Assembly: GCF_009649175.1 (NCBI RefSeq)
Contig: NZ_WJPO01000004.1
Coordinates: forward strand, 62,001 to 126,000
DNA from: Rhodovulum strictum
GTDB lineage: Bacteria; Pseudomonadota; Alphaproteobacteria; Rhodobacterales; Rhodobacteraceae
DNA length: 64,000 nt
Direction of reading: 5' to 3'
In this document: in pieces, positions 63,947 to 64,000 of the stretch
How positions within the stretch are numbered: the stretch's first letter is position 1
Layout of the letters: each line of letters begins with the position of its first letter
The notes under the pieces: generated by a model
Told to the model about the DNA's origin: nothing
Databases searched by the model: none
What the model saw: only the letters and a program-made list of their open reading frames with translations
Program-made: the position numbers and the translations under genes

Positions 63947-64000
63947 ATGGAATTGACGCTGCCGCCGAAAGTCACCGACCGCGCCTTTGCCCGACTGGCC
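63947..64000 (+). CDS. Start of an IscA/ErpA-type iron-sulfur carrier (partial)
   Basis: Only 18 codons are visible: M-E-L-T-L-P-P-K-V-T-D-R-A-F-A-R-L-A. The beginning fits the HesB/IscA family, in which a beta strand leads into T-x-x-A. AGGGGA lies 10 nt before the ATG. Its divergence from dgt is a familiar alphaproteobacterial arrangement. The cysteines lie beyond the window. Confidence 0.6.
   Translation, partial: MELTLPPKVTDRAFARLA

Noticed and set aside
60237-63956. A 1239-codon open frame on the plus strand opposite argS and dgt
   Set aside because: It lies wholly antisense to genes with clear catalytic motifs and has the His/Arg/Gln-rich composition typical of shadow frames in GC-rich DNA.

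Overview
The window is about two-thirds G+C and reads as a chromosomal segment of an alphaproteobacterium of the Rhodobacterales (Rhodobacter/Rhodovulum-like). Supporting this are CckA, an Aat/Bpt-type leucyltransferase, a double-length dCTP deaminase, two families (DUF6456 and DUF6477) I associate with Rhodobacteraceae, CowN (which points to a nitrogen fixer), and the runs rpmF-plsX-fabH-ihfA-merR and scpB-scpA-nagZ-SPOR-argS. No prophage, CRISPR array or intact insertion sequence is visible. There is one tRNA gene (tRNA-Pro, GGG).

Layout. 0-9 kb: an amidase of the acetamidase/formamidase family, a thioesterase, an Lrp-type ligand domain, hisB-hisH, then on the minus strand the cell-cycle/gene-transfer hybrid kinase cckA (with a perfect CtrA box upstream), an RsmB-like RNA methyltransferase and guaB. 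9-12.7 kb: a minus-strand block of an NDH-2 type dehydrogenase fused to a cyclic-nucleotide-binding domain, a TehA/SLAC1-type channel, a CooA-like CO-sensing regulator and cowN; a perfect Crp-type palindrome lies just upstream of cowN. 12.8-24 kb: a 2-oxoacid-type TRAP transporter, AMP nucleosidase, HU, a DMT exporter and a pqiA-pqiA-pqiB-pqiC lipid-transport operon. 24-36 kb: housekeeping and envelope enzymes, ssb, a site-2 protease, peptidases, a PIN protein, and the Entner-Doudoroff pair edd-eda behind a LacI-type operator. 36-43 kb: an IS3 remnant, an HNH nuclease, glnE, a DUF2852 membrane protein preceded by two copies of a palindrome, bpt and lipA.

43-48 kb is the most accessory-looking part: a decayed chemoreceptor in which the sensor is joined directly to the receptor tail, a gene resembling the gene-transfer-agent activator GafA behind a CtrA-like box and a DnaA box, a DUF6477 protein and a non-pyrrolysine MttB-family methyltransferase. 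48-64 kb is mostly conserved core: an MFS transporter, rpmF-plsX-fabH, ihfA, merR, tRNA-Pro, dcd, a lysR/aminotransferase divergent pair, scpAB, nagZ, a SPOR protein, argS, dgt and the start of an IscA/ErpA-type gene.

Three regulatory themes deserve attention. (1) A compact CO-response unit: a CooA-like protein keeping Pro2 and the heme His, with a palindrome centred 41.5 bp before a predicted cowN start site. (2) CtrA boxes at cckA and at the GafA-like gene, tying a phosphorelay kinase and a probable gene-transfer activator to one regulator. (3) Dispersed intergenic elements: a composite hairpin-plus-40-bp repeat and a 13-bp repeat in four copies.
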